Part shown: piece after piece, positions 8,301-15,227 of the stretch
Numbering within the stretch: the stretch's first letter is position 1
How the letters are laid out: the number at the start of each line of letters is the position of its first letter
Assembly (NCBI GenBank): GCA_021816695.1
Contig: JAKAXE010000007.1
Coordinates: 1 to 56,831, forward strand
Direction: 5' to 3'
Source: a bacterium
GTDB taxonomy: Bacteria; Chloroflexota; Dormibacteria; Aeolococcales; Bog-877
DNA: 56,831 bases
Notes under the pieces: generated by a model
What the model was told of the DNA's origin: nothing
Databases searched by the model: none
What the model saw: only the letters and a program-made list of their open reading frames with translations
Made by a program: the position numbers and the translations under genes

Positions 8301-8870
8301 GAAGACGTGGAGGCCGCGAGGCAGGAGCTCTCGCTGGTCGCGGCGGCAGTGGGTCGGCTCACCGCGGCCAGGTACCGGGAGACGCTGGGACGTGTGGCTG
8401 CCGAATTCGAGTCGGTTTGGAGGGAGCTCTTCGGTGGTGGGCGGGCCCGGCTGGTGTCGGTCCCGACTTCCGACTCGGAGCTCCCCGGGGTGGATCTGGA
8501 GGTGCAGCCCCGCGGCAAGCGCGTGATCCCGCTCGGCCTCCTCTCGGGCGGCGAGCGGGCACTCACGGCGCTGGCCCTGGTACTGGCTATCCAGCAGGTG
8601 TCACCCAGTCCGTTCTACGTCTTCGACGAGGTTGACGCTGCCCTGGACGATGTCAACGTGGGCAGCTTTGTGCGGCTGCTGCGCCAGCGGGCCCTCACCA
8701 CCCAGTTCGTGCTGGTGACCCATAGCCTGACCACCATGGCCGCCGCCGACCGCCTTTACGGGGTCACCCAGGATGGGAGGGGTGCCAGCCGGGTGCTCTC
8801 GGTCCGCCTGGGGGCGGACGGCTCACCGGTGGAGGACCGGGGCGCAGCGGAGGAGGCGGCGCTTGTCTGA
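5367..8870 (+). CDS. smc: Chromosome segregation protein SMC
   Basis: SMC forms the ATP-driven condensin-like ring that compacts and segregates the chromosome, with ScpA and ScpB as partners (not in this window). The 1167 residues show the full layout: Walker A GPNGSGKSN at 31-39; the N-terminal head motif SGYAIIAQNDIEAI; long coiled coils rich in Glu/Arg/Ala; a central hinge near ~500-640; and a C-terminal head with signature LLSGGERAL (~1057) and Walker B FYVFDEVDAALDD (~1082). The ATG overlaps the rnc stop by 4 nt. It is followed by ftsY, as in Bacillus (rnc-smc-ftsY). Confidence 0.97.
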   Translation: MRVTRLQLQGFKSFAAATELDLGGGITAIVGPNGSGKSNLVDAIRLVLGGASARELRGQRLDHVIFAGGERRAPQGMAEVSITFDNEDRRLPVEDLEVALSRRVFRDGGSEFRRNGERVRLRDVYRLLEATGLAQSGYAIIAQNDIEAIIRATPAQRRHLIEEAAGVRGTQALLDESASRMASLDQWLEGSGGRLAELWPRIEELRLEAQLADEASALQDQIRRLRGGLERAAWLEAVTETRRTERQLQAARRGLEQARARESEYALIYGRQREELEVRERLRTEHERAMGELAVSRQRLEGEATRWQERAVQAARERAASLRLQREALGDLDQLGPGATEEESDPAPGNADRLGSLEAEARELEGREVVLRGALAQAEAEAAEYRAAQQGAERAIQRLEGRVELLNSQGTRAREGLNALRTAAKELEQLVGKDQEALLVAARAQEAAAGRLDKEVQAEAGARRNRRSLEVALEEAERTARQASGELAEAEARAGRPGADREIAAAVQAGELALAPMADVLRPLAPEDAVAVDAALGELARALLGDAEEARRGLARRGEAAETVVWSAAPPHDHGVSPPVGCRRLVEVVTGDPLAVDVVGSHLSLVCLASDRGAAAAWLGLEPLGRAVLPDGTVLGAGWERTPARGGGAIVRATTIRSLRSERARREEMVREAGARLDWGVAQHRRSEEAVDGARAELAAAREEVEALRARVARGEAELADLGRRIETMDAEISGQEPQVSGALSELASAREEDVAAGRERAAAEERARVAQEELSLLLGHLTEVRSQVAILRSQWAEIEARRETSLRLLRERRAHRDRLSARVLAASQGARDAEAAVAHALRRLWAVREELGHLIRRTVAEAGAVAQTSAAEADPLARLAELERRRAELISEVRRSEDSLSGLEEQLAERQAAAARLRPELEPLPDEQATRVEDPGRTAQELQRLERRLAQLGPVNALAPSQLAELLDRTEDLRWVHEDVEAARQELSLVAAAVGRLTAARYRETLGRVAAEFESVWRELFGGGRARLVSVPTSDSELPGVDLEVQPRGKRVIPLGLLSGGERALTALALVLAIQQVSPSPFYVFDEVDAALDDVNVGSFVRLLRQRALTTQFVLVTHSLTTMAAADRLYGVTQDGRGASRVLSVRLGADGSPVEDRGAAEEAALV

Positions 8871-9807
8871 CCCCGGGGGAGGGCGACGTCCCAGGTGGTG
8901 GCGGCGACTTCCCCGCCGTCTCGACCGACTGGGCAGCGGGCTGGGCCACCAGCTCCGGGCCCGACTGGCGCACGGGTCGGTGGATGCAGCCACGCTGGAG
9001 GAGATCTTCGAGTTGCTCGTGGCCAGCGACTGCGGTGCGCCGATGGCCGAGGAGCTGGTCCAGGGGCTACGCGAACGGGCGGAGCGCCAGCGACTGCGCG
9101 AGCCGGCCGAGCTACTGGCCGGGTTGCGGTCGGAGATGGAGAGCAAGCTGGCGGGCCGGAATCGGGAACTTCGCCTGGGCGGAACGCCAGGGGTCTGGCT
9201 GGTCGCTGGGGTGAACGGCTCGGGTAAGACCACCACCGTCGCCAAGCTGGCGGCGCGGATCAAGGCCCAGGGACTCACCCCCCTGGTTGCCGCCGCGGAC
9301 ACCTTTCGAGCCGCCGCCCAGGATCAGCTCCGGAGGCTGGTCGAGCCGCTGGGAGTCGACGTGGTCGGGCATCGCCCGGGGGCCGACCCCGCCGCGGTGG
9401 TGTACGACGCCATGGAGGCCGCTCGAGCGCGCCGCCGGGACCTGGTCCTGGTGGACACGGCGGGCCGGCTTCACACCAAGGACAACCTGATGCAGGAGCT
9501 GGCCAAGGTGCGCCGGGTGATCGCCGCCAGCATCCCCGACCAGCCTGAGGAGTCGCTGCTGGTGCTGGATGCCTACGTGGGGGCCAATGCGCTCGCCCAG
9601 GCCCGAGCGTTCTCTGAAGTCATCGGCGCCACCGGCGTGGTTCTGACAAAGCTGGATGGGAGTGCCCGCGGGGGATACGTGTTCCAGGTGGAGCGGGAGC
9701 TCGACCTCCCGGTGAAGCTGGTGGGGACGGGTGAGGGGTCGGATGATCTGGACGACTTCGACCCAGCGGCCTACGTCTCTGCCCTCCTCGCCGACGAGGC
9801 CGTCTGA
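8863..9807 (+). CDS. ftsY: Signal recognition particle receptor FtsY
   Basis: FtsY is the membrane-associated SRP receptor GTPase that docks Ffh-ribosome complexes at the Sec translocon. The NG domain is complete: GVNGSGKTTT (G1, near 117), DTFRAAAQDQL, DTAGRLHTKDNLM, TKLDGSARGG, ending LDDFDPAAYVSALL. The TTG start at 8863 is preceded by GGAGGAGGCGG (8849-8859) and overlaps smc by 8 nt, giving 314 residues. The acidic A domain of E. coli FtsY is missing. Instead the first ~25 residues are Arg/Trp-rich (RRPRWWRRLPRRLDRL), plausibly an amphipathic membrane-binding helix. Confidence 0.95.
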   Translation: MSDPGGGRRPRWWRRLPRRLDRLGSGLGHQLRARLAHGSVDAATLEEIFELLVASDCGAPMAEELVQGLRERAERQRLREPAELLAGLRSEMESKLAGRNRELRLGGTPGVWLVAGVNGSGKTTTVAKLAARIKAQGLTPLVAAADTFRAAAQDQLRRLVEPLGVDVVGHRPGADPAAVVYDAMEAARARRRDLVLVDTAGRLHTKDNLMQELAKVRRVIAASIPDQPEESLLVLDAYVGANALAQARAFSEVIGATGVVLTKLDGSARGGYVFQVERELDLPVKLVGTGEGSDDLDDFDPAAYVSALLADEAV

Positions 9808-9926
9808 CCCGGGCGACACCAGGCGAGTCGCCTTCGGCTTGTCGAACCGGAAGCGCTCTCGACATCTGAGGTGGTGATCACCGCGCCGGCACCGGGAGGA
9901 TGGCCGGGCGCTCGCCGAAGACCCGG

Positions 9927-9932
9927 TATCCT
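9927..9932 (+). promoter_or_regulatory. Candidate -10 box (TATCCT) for ylxM
   Basis: TATCCT lies 9 nt before the ylxM ATG in the 134-bp ftsY-ylxM gap. It matches the TANNNT pattern of other near-leaderless starts in the window. No clear -35 was seen. An AAGG at 9935-9938 could serve as a weak ribosome-binding site instead. Confidence 0.35.
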
Positions 9933-9941
9933 GTCAAGGCG

Positions 9942-10262
9942 ATGACTTTGACAGCCGACCTCGCGCGCTCCCGATCGCACCACCTCCAGCTGCTCGACGC
10001 CTACGGGCCGGTCCTGACCGACCGCCAGCGAGAGGCGCTGCGGCTGCACCTGGAGGAGGACTGGTCGGTGACCGAACTGGCCGATTCGCTCGGGGTTTCG
10101 CGGGCTGCCGCCCACGACCTCATCCGCCGGGGGCTGCGCCGGGTGCAGAAGCTGGAGTCCAGCCTCGGGCTGTGTGGCCAGCTGGCGGCGGCGGAGGCCA
10201 GGGTGGCCGACCTCGAGCGGCGCCTCTCGGGCTCCCAGGCGGCGGAGGGCGGCGGTGTTTGA
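9942..10262 (+). CDS. ylxM: YlxM-like putative SRP-associated helix-turn-helix protein
   Basis: This ~106-residue protein has a sigma-70 region-4-like helix-turn-helix (LTDRQREALRLHLEEDWSVTELADSLGVSRAAAHDLIRRGLRRVQKLE), the hallmark of the YlxM/p13 family, which is linked to the SRP pathway in Firmicutes. Its position directly between ftsY and ffh is diagnostic. A short C-terminal helix (AAAEARVADLERRL) follows. A start 14 codons upstream is possible, but the ATG at 9942 gives the usual length. Its last 8 nt overlap ffh. Confidence 0.8.
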   Translation: MTLTADLARSRSHHLQLLDAYGPVLTDRQREALRLHLEEDWSVTELADSLGVSRAAAHDLIRRGLRRVQKLESSLGLCGQLAAAEARVADLERRLSGSQAAEGGGV

Positions 10263-11622
10263 CACCCTGACCGACAAGCTGGGGGTGGCCTTCAAGCACC
10301 TCACCGCCAAGGGCCGGCTTACCGCCGAGGACGTCGAGGCCGGGCTTCGGGAGGTCCGCCTCGCGCTTCTCGAGGCCGACGTGAACTACAAGGTGGCTCG
10401 GGAATTCGTGGAGCGGGTGCGAGACCGGGCGGTGGGGGCCGACGTCCTGCAGAGCCTGACCCCCGGTCAGCAGGTGATCAAGCTGGTCTTCGGGGAGCTT
10501 GTGGAACTCCTGGGGGGGGAGGACCAGGCGCTCTCCTACAGCCCTGAGCCGCCCACGGTCGTCCTTTTGGTGGGTCTCCAGGGGGCCGGCAAGACCACCA
10601 CCGCGGTGAAGCTGTCGCTGCTGGTACGGGCGGAGGGGCACCGGCCGGCGCTGGTGGCGGCCGATCTCCGCCGCTCGGCGGCCGTCGACCAACTGCAGAT
10701 CCTCGCCGCCGAGCACCAGGTCCCGGTCCTGGTGCCGGAGACCGGCCGGGGGCTGGCACACGGGGTAGCCGCCGCCGTCCAGGGGGCTCGGCGCCAGGGA
10801 CATGACGTGGTCCTGGTGGACACCTCGGGCCGCCTGCACCTTGACCAGCCCCTCATGGATGAGCTGGCCAAGATCCGGTCCGCAGTCCGCGTCCACCACT
10901 CACTGCTGGTGGTGGACGCGATGACCGGGCAGGAGGCGGTGCGTGTCGCCGGTTCGTTCAAGGAGCAGGTGGGGGTGGACGGGATCATCCTCACCAAGCT
11001 GGATGGTGATGCCCGGGGAGGTGCCGCCCTGTCCATGCGGGCCGCCATCGGGCTGAGGGTCTGGTACTGCGGCGTGGGGGAGCGACCCCGGGACCTGGAG
11101 CCGTTCCATCCGGAGCGGATGGCGCGCCGGATCCTGGGTATGGGCGACGTCCTGACCCTGATCGAGCGCAGCCAGGAGCAGATAAGTGAGGAGGAGGCGG
11201 TCTCCGCGCAGGAGCGTATGCGCGAGGGCCGCCTGACCCTGGACGACTTCGTGACCCAGCTCCGCCAGCTGCGCCGCCTGGGGCCGTTGGAGTCGATCCT
11301 GGGGCTGATGCCGGGCGGCCGGGAGCTGATGCGTGCTCAGGGGTCGGCGCTCCCCGGGGAGGCGGAGCTGCGCCGGCTGGAGGCGATAGTTCTCTCCATG
11401 ACCCCGGAGGAGCGGCGCAAGCCGGAGTTGGTGGACAGCTCGCGCCGCCGCCGGATCGCCCGGGGCAGCGGGACCACCCCGGCCGAGGTGTCCCGGCTCA
11501 TCAAGGGCTTCGAGCAGATGCGGTCGATGATGAAGGGGCTCTCGGGATCGGGCGGCCGCCGCCGGCTGGCCCAGGAGCTGTTGAAGACACCGCGTGGACG
11601 CACACCGCTGATCGGCGGTTGA
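10255..11622 (+). CDS. ffh: Signal recognition particle protein Ffh
   Basis: Ffh binds 4.5S/SRP RNA and hydrophobic signal sequences and targets ribosomes to FtsY. The product has an N-domain four-helix start ([16 protein letters not shown]), the GTPase motifs [14 protein letters not shown] (near residue 107), [28 protein letters not shown] and [10 protein letters not shown], and a Met-rich M domain containing MPGGRELM and a terminal [17 protein letters not shown]. The GTG at 10255 is preceded by GGAGGG and gives 455 residues, normal for the family. It overlaps ylxM by 8 nt. Confidence 0.96.
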   Translation: MFDTLTDKLGVAFKHLTAKGRLTAEDVEAGLREVRLALLEADVNYKVAREFVERVRDRAVGADVLQSLTPGQQVIKLVFGELVELLGGEDQALSYSPEPPTVVLLVGLQGAGKTTTAVKLSLLVRAEGHRPALVAADLRRSAAVDQLQILAAEHQVPVLVPETGRGLAHGVAAAVQGARRQGHDVVLVDTSGRLHLDQPLMDELAKIRSAVRVHHSLLVVDAMTGQEAVRVAGSFKEQVGVDGIILTKLDGDARGGAALSMRAAIGLRVWYCGVGERPRDLEPFHPERMARRILGMGDVLTLIERSQEQISEEEAVSAQERMREGRLTLDDFVTQLRQLRRLGPLESILGLMPGGRELMRAQGSALPGEAELRRLEAIVLSMTPEERRKPELVDSSRRRRIARGSGTTPAEVSRLIKGFEQMRSMMKGLSGSGGRRRLAQELLKTPRGRTPLIGG

Positions 11623-11656
11623 GAACGGACCAGCGCACCAAGCGAGGAGGACCAGG

Positions 11657-12082
11657 ATGGCGGTAAAGATCAGGCTGAAGAGGATGGGGGCCAAGAAGCG
11701 CCCCTTCTACCGGGTGGTGGTGGCGGACGCCCGCTCCCCGCGCGATGGGCGCTTCATCGAGATGGTGGGGTACTACGACCCACTCCCCGATCCCGTGGTG
11801 GTGAAGTTGCAGGACGATCGGATCCGATACTGGATGGCCACCGGCGCCCGTCCTTCGGACGCCGTGCGGCAACTTCTCGAACGGCAGGGGATGCTGGAGG
11901 CCAAGCCCCACCGCGCCCGTGCCGAAACTGCGGCCGCCGCGTCCGAGGTCGCGCCAGCGCCTCCCCAGCCGGCCGTTGACGCCGCTGAGTCGGAGGAGGT
12001 GGCTAGCTCCAAGGCTGAGGCCGAGCCAGAGCCGGCCGCGGGCGGGCCCGAAGAGGCGACGGCTGCCGAGTCCGAGGTCTGA
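11657..12082 (+). CDS. rpsP: 30S ribosomal protein S16
   Basis: bS16 is an early 30S assembly protein. Residues 1-80 match the family ([20 protein letters not shown], then [21 protein letters not shown] and [12 protein letters not shown]). A GAGGAGGACC ribosome-binding site precedes the ATG. The protein is 141 residues, longer than the usual ~80-90; the last ~55 are an Ala/Glu/Pro-rich acidic tail with no recognised domain. It sits in the ffh-rpsP-khpA-rimM-trmD-rplS cluster found in many bacteria. Confidence 0.97.
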   Translation: MAVKIRLKRMGAKKRPFYRVVVADARSPRDGRFIEMVGYYDPLPDPVVVKLQDDRIRYWMATGARPSDAVRQLLERQGMLEAKPHRARAETAAAASEVAPAPPQPAVDAAESEEVASSKAEAEPEPAAGGPEEATAAESEV

Positions 12083-12086
12083 TCCG

Positions 12087-12326
12087 GTGCCCGACTACCG
12101 CGAGTTGGTCAGCCACATCGTCCGGCAGCTGGTCAGCCGCCCGGACGACGTTCGCGTGGAGATCGAAGGGCAGGGGCACCACTACATGGTGCGGATCTGG
12201 ACCGCCCCGGAGGATCTGGGCCGGGTGATCGGTCGCCAGGGGAGGAACGTGGAGGCCATCCGGATGGTGGTTCGGTCCGCCTCGCTCAGGGCGCGGGACC
12301 GGGTCCAGGTCGAGGTCGTCGATTGA
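12087..12326 (+). CDS. khpA: KH-domain RNA-binding protein KhpA
   Basis: This 79-residue single KH domain has the GxxG loop as IGRQGRNVEAIRMVVRSA, preceded by DLGRV. KhpA (YlqC) pairs with KhpB to bind RNA and influence cell division and elongation in Firmicutes. The GTG at 12087 begins 4 nt after the rpsP stop, with GAGG ~10 nt upstream; longer in-frame starts would lie inside rpsP. It overlaps rimM by 4 nt, so it is probably translationally coupled. Confidence 0.92.
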   Translation: MPDYRELVSHIVRQLVSRPDDVRVEIEGQGHHYMVRIWTAPEDLGRVIGRQGRNVEAIRMVVRSASLRARDRVQVEVVD

Positions 12327-12838
12327 CCAAACCTCCAGAGAGGGTGCGGGTGGCGCGGGTGCTGAAGGCCCATGGCCTGCGGGGCGAGGTGGCCCTAGAG
12401 CTCCTGGGTGGGGGGATCGACCGTCTCCCCGAGGGGACCGAGGTCTTCGTGGAAGGGGCGACCCGGGTGATCCAGGAACCTCGCGCAGCCGGTGACCACC
12501 TGCTCTGCCGGCTCGGTGGGGTGGAGGATCGGACCGAGGCCCTGCGCCTGGTGGGCGGTTACCTGGAGGTCCCGATCGACAGCGTGCGAGCCCTTCCGGA
12601 AGGGGAGTACTTCCACTTCCAGCTGGTGGGTCTCCGGGTGGTCGACGAGCGCGGGATCGAGCGCGGTGTCGTCGCCGACGTGCAGCCTTATCCCGCCAAC
12701 GACGTCCTGGTGGTGAGCGGGTCGGACGGTGAGAGGCTGGTCCCCGCGGTCCGGGCCGCGGTTCTGGAGGTGGACCTCGAGAGCGGTCGGCTCACAGTCG
12801 CCGCCGCCTTCCTGGAGCCGTGGGACGATGCGGGTTGA
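12323..12838 (+). CDS. rimM: Ribosome maturation factor RimM
   Basis: RimM assists assembly of the 30S head by binding uS19. The 171 residues have the N-terminal beta-barrel motif RVARVLKAHGLRGEVAL and the C-terminal PRC-barrel segment GEYFHFQLVGLRVVDERGIERGVVADVQPYPANDVLVV, ending in LVPAVRAAVLEVDLESGRLTV. The start is TTG within a TTGA overlap with khpA. The end overlaps trmD by 11 nt. Confidence 0.95.
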   Translation: MTKPPERVRVARVLKAHGLRGEVALELLGGGIDRLPEGTEVFVEGATRVIQEPRAAGDHLLCRLGGVEDRTEALRLVGGYLEVPIDSVRALPEGEYFHFQLVGLRVVDERGIERGVVADVQPYPANDVLVVSGSDGERLVPAVRAAVLEVDLESGRLTVAAAFLEPWDDAG

Positions 12839-13568
12839 CGTCCTCACCCTCTTCCCGGAGGTCTTCCCCGGCCCGCTGGGGGTAGGGGTGGTGGGGCGAG
12901 CGCTGGCCACTGGTGTCGTGCAGCTCGAGGCTCATGATCTCAGGAACTGGGGGCTCGGTTCGCGCCGCCAGGTGGACGACGCCCCCTTTGGGGGAGGCCC
13001 GGGGATGGTACTCCGCCCCGAGCCGCTGTTCGCGGCGGTGCGCAGTCTGCAGGCGGTCCGTTCCGCCCGCTCCATCCTCATGTCCGCCGGTGGGAGGCGT
13101 TTGGACGCCGGGCTGGTGCTGGAGCTGGCCAGGGAGGAGTCGCTGATGCTCGTATGTGGCCGGTATGAGGGGGTCGACCAGCGGGTGGTGGACGGTCTCG
13201 GCCTGGAGGAGGTCTCGGTCGGGGACTTTGTGCTGGCCGGCGGTGAGCTCGCGGCCATGGCCCTGGTGGAGGCGGTGGCCCGGCACCTGCCGGGGACGCT
13301 GGGGGACCCCGAGTCGAGCCGCGATGAAAGCTTCGCGGAAGGGCTACCCGAGTATCCGCAGTACACGCGGCCGGCAGTCTACGAGGGACTTTCGGTACCA
13401 TCAGTGCTTCGCAGCGGCGATCACGCGAAGATCGCTGCCTGGCGGCGCCGGGCCGCCCTCGAGCGGGCCTCCCGGATCCGCCCGGACCTGCTCCTCAAGG
13501 CGGAGACGACAGGGCAATCGAGACCCGCCGCCCGGACTGGCGGCGAGGCTGGTGGAGGTGCGCAGTGA
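12828..13568 (+). CDS. trmD: tRNA (guanine(37)-N1)-methyltransferase
   Basis: TrmD methylates G37 next to the anticodon to prevent +1 frameshifting. The 246-residue SPOUT protein starts [17 protein letters not shown], has [24 protein letters not shown], the trefoil-knot SAM-binding region [31 protein letters not shown], and the C-terminal [28 protein letters not shown]. All are strongly conserved. The ATG at 12828 is inside the end of rimM. A Gly/Ala-rich tail runs to the rplS overlap (GTGA). Confidence 0.97.
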   Translation: MRVDVLTLFPEVFPGPLGVGVVGRALATGVVQLEAHDLRNWGLGSRRQVDDAPFGGGPGMVLRPEPLFAAVRSLQAVRSARSILMSAGGRRLDAGLVLELAREESLMLVCGRYEGVDQRVVDGLGLEEVSVGDFVLAGGELAAMALVEAVARHLPGTLGDPESSRDESFAEGLPEYPQYTRPAVYEGLSVPSVLRSGDHAKIAAWRRRAALERASRIRPDLLLKAETTGQSRPAARTGGEAGGGAQ

Positions 13569-14029
13569 ACATCATCGACCTGCTCGAGGAGGAGCAGCTG
13601 CGATCCGACGTCCCGGAGCTCAGGCCCGGGGACACGGTGAGGGTCCACGCCAAGGTGGTCGAGGGCACCCGCGAGCGGGTCCAGGTCTTCGAGGGCGTGG
13701 TCATCGGGCTGAAGGGCGGGGGCGTCCGGGAGTCGGTGATCGTGCGCCGCACCGCCCACGGGGTGGGGGTGGAGCGGACCTTCCTGATCCACTCGCCCCG
13801 GCTCGCCAAAATCGAGGTGGTGAGGCACGGCGTGGTGCATCGGGCCAAGCTCTACTACCTGCGGGGAAAGGTCGGCAAGCAGGCCCGGATCCGGGAGCGT
13901 CGGGAGGGCCCGGCGAGGGCCGCGGCGGTGGAGGTGGCGAGTGAGGAGGAGGTGGTGCAGGATCCGGTCGAGGCTCCGGCTGCCCCAGGTCGGCGCCGGG
14001 GGCTCCGGGGGCGGGCCGCAACCAAGTGA
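13565..14029 (+). CDS. rplS: 50S ribosomal protein L19
   Basis: bL19 lies at the 30S-50S interface. The product has the expected core: [29 protein letters not shown], then [24 protein letters not shown] and [10 protein letters not shown]. At 154 residues it is ~35-40 longer than usual, with a mixed acidic then Arg/Gly-rich tail ([13 protein letters not shown]). The start is GTG in a GTGA overlap with trmD. It ends the ffh-rplS cluster. Confidence 0.97.
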   Translation: MNIIDLLEEEQLRSDVPELRPGDTVRVHAKVVEGTRERVQVFEGVVIGLKGGGVRESVIVRRTAHGVGVERTFLIHSPRLAKIEVVRHGVVHRAKLYYLRGKVGKQARIRERREGPARAAAVEVASEEEVVQDPVEAPAAPGRRRGLRGRAATK

Positions 14030-14072
14030 CGCTGACTTCGCCCGGCTGCTGATCACTCCCACCTGGAGGCAA

Positions 14073-14078
14073 TAGACT
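14073..14078 (+). promoter_or_regulatory. Candidate -10 box (TAGACT) for the TadZ/CpaE-like gene
   Basis: TAGACT ends only 6 nt before the ATG at 14085, so a transcript starting the usual distance downstream would begin at or next to the start codon. A CCTGGAGG stretch upstream of it would then lie outside the mRNA. A TGATCA near 14050-14055 is at roughly -35 spacing but is a poor match. Confidence 0.4.
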
Positions 14079-14084
14079 TGGAGC

Positions 14085-15227
14085 ATGCCTGACGCCCTCC
14101 CCCGCAAGGTGCTGGTGATCGCCCGTCAGGCATCAAGGTCAGAGGTGATCCGCCAGGCGCTGGCCGAGAACGGGCTGGAGCTGGTCGGCTTCGACTCGAC
14201 CGCCGCCGCCGGTGCGGCGCTTGAGACCAATCCCGCCGACGCGGCGGTGATCGAGGTCTTCGGGGAGGACCCGGCGCTGGTTCCCCTGGTCCGCCAGATC
14301 CGGGCCAGCATTCTTCACGCCGCGATCCCGATCATCCTGGTGGCCGCGGACTCCAACTCGCCCCTGGTGGCGGCGGCGCTGGACGCCGGGGCTAGCGAGA
14401 AGCTGCCCCGCACGGCCTCCGCCCAGGCGCTCTCCGACCTCGTCCGTTCCCGGCTGGACGCCTCAGTTGCGCCCGACAGGCCGGCCAAGGGCCGTGGGGA
14501 GCTCTGGGTGGTCTGCGGGCCCCGGGGCGGCACCGGCAGGACGATGCTGGCGGCCAACCTGGCGGTGCTGGCCGCAGACGCCTACCGGGTGGCACTGGTG
14601 GACAACGTGCCCCGGTTCGGCAGTGCCCTTTTGGCGTTCAACTTGCCGCCCCAGACCCCCACCTGGGTGGAGCTTTCGTCGGTCAGCCCCGATGAGGAAA
14701 TCTTCGACCGGCTTCCCCGTCACCCGAGCGGCGTTTCGGTTCTCCCCGCGCCCTCGCGCCCAGAGCTGGCGGACTCCGTCTCGCCGGCGGCCGTCGGGGC
14801 GCTCATCCTGAGGCTCACCCATCCTGCGGAGCTGGTGGTGGTGGACCAGGGTGGGCGGCTGGACAACGGCGGGATCGACATCCTGGAGCGGTCCGACCAC
14901 ATGGTGGTGGTGGGCACTCCGGACAACCCCGGGGTGTTCGCGGTCCTCGCCTGGCTGCGCATCTGCGACCAGCTGCGGATCCCCCGGGACCGCGTTTCGG
15001 TGCTTCTCAACTGCGTCCTCCCGTACCACCAGGTGGAGGCGGACCGCGCCTCCCGGGTGCTGGAGCAGCCGGTTCTGGCCGTGCCCCACGCCGGGCTCGA
15101 CGGGGTCCGGTCCCTGAGCGGGGGCGAGCCCCTGGCCTGGCGCCAGCCGGGCAACCGCTGGGTCAAGTCGCTGCGTGGGATTTTCTCCCAGATCTCCCCG
15201 CCACTCGCCACCAAGCTGAAGCGCTAG
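14085..15227 (+). CDS. TadZ/CpaE-like atypical receiver plus MinD/ParA-type ATPase
   Basis: The 380-residue protein has two parts. Residues ~6-125 resemble a receiver fold (KVLVIARQASRSEVIRQALAE to IPIILVAADSN and GASEKLPR), but the phospho-acceptor Asp is replaced in AAVIEVF. Residues ~140-375 resemble a MinD/ParA ATPase with a P-loop that reads GPRGGTGRTMLAANLAV; both lysines of the deviant Walker A (KGGxGKT) are arginine. This layout matches TadZ/CpaE, which position Tad/Flp pilus machinery at the pole and are known for atypical receivers and ATPase sites. No tad or cpa partner gene is nearby. Its stop overlaps the stop of the convergent gene on the other strand. Confidence 0.7.
   Translation: MPDALPRKVLVIARQASRSEVIRQALAENGLELVGFDSTAAAGAALETNPADAAVIEVFGEDPALVPLVRQIRASILHAAIPIILVAADSNSPLVAAALDAGASEKLPRTASAQALSDLVRSRLDASVAPDRPAKGRGELWVVCGPRGGTGRTMLAANLAVLAADAYRVALVDNVPRFGSALLAFNLPPQTPTWVELSSVSPDEEIFDRLPRHPSGVSVLPAPSRPELADSVSPAAVGALILRLTHPAELVVVDQGGRLDNGGIDILERSDHMVVVGTPDNPGVFAVLAWLRICDQLRIPRDRVSVLLNCVLPYHQVEADRASRVLEQPVLAVPHAGLDGVRSLSGGEPLAWRQPGNRWVKSLRGIFSQISPPLATKLKR

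Noticed and set aside
9808-9941. SRP RNA gene between ftsY and ylxM
   Set aside because: The gap has short GC hairpins but no recognisable SRP Alu or S-domain tetraloop motif; too short and not supported.
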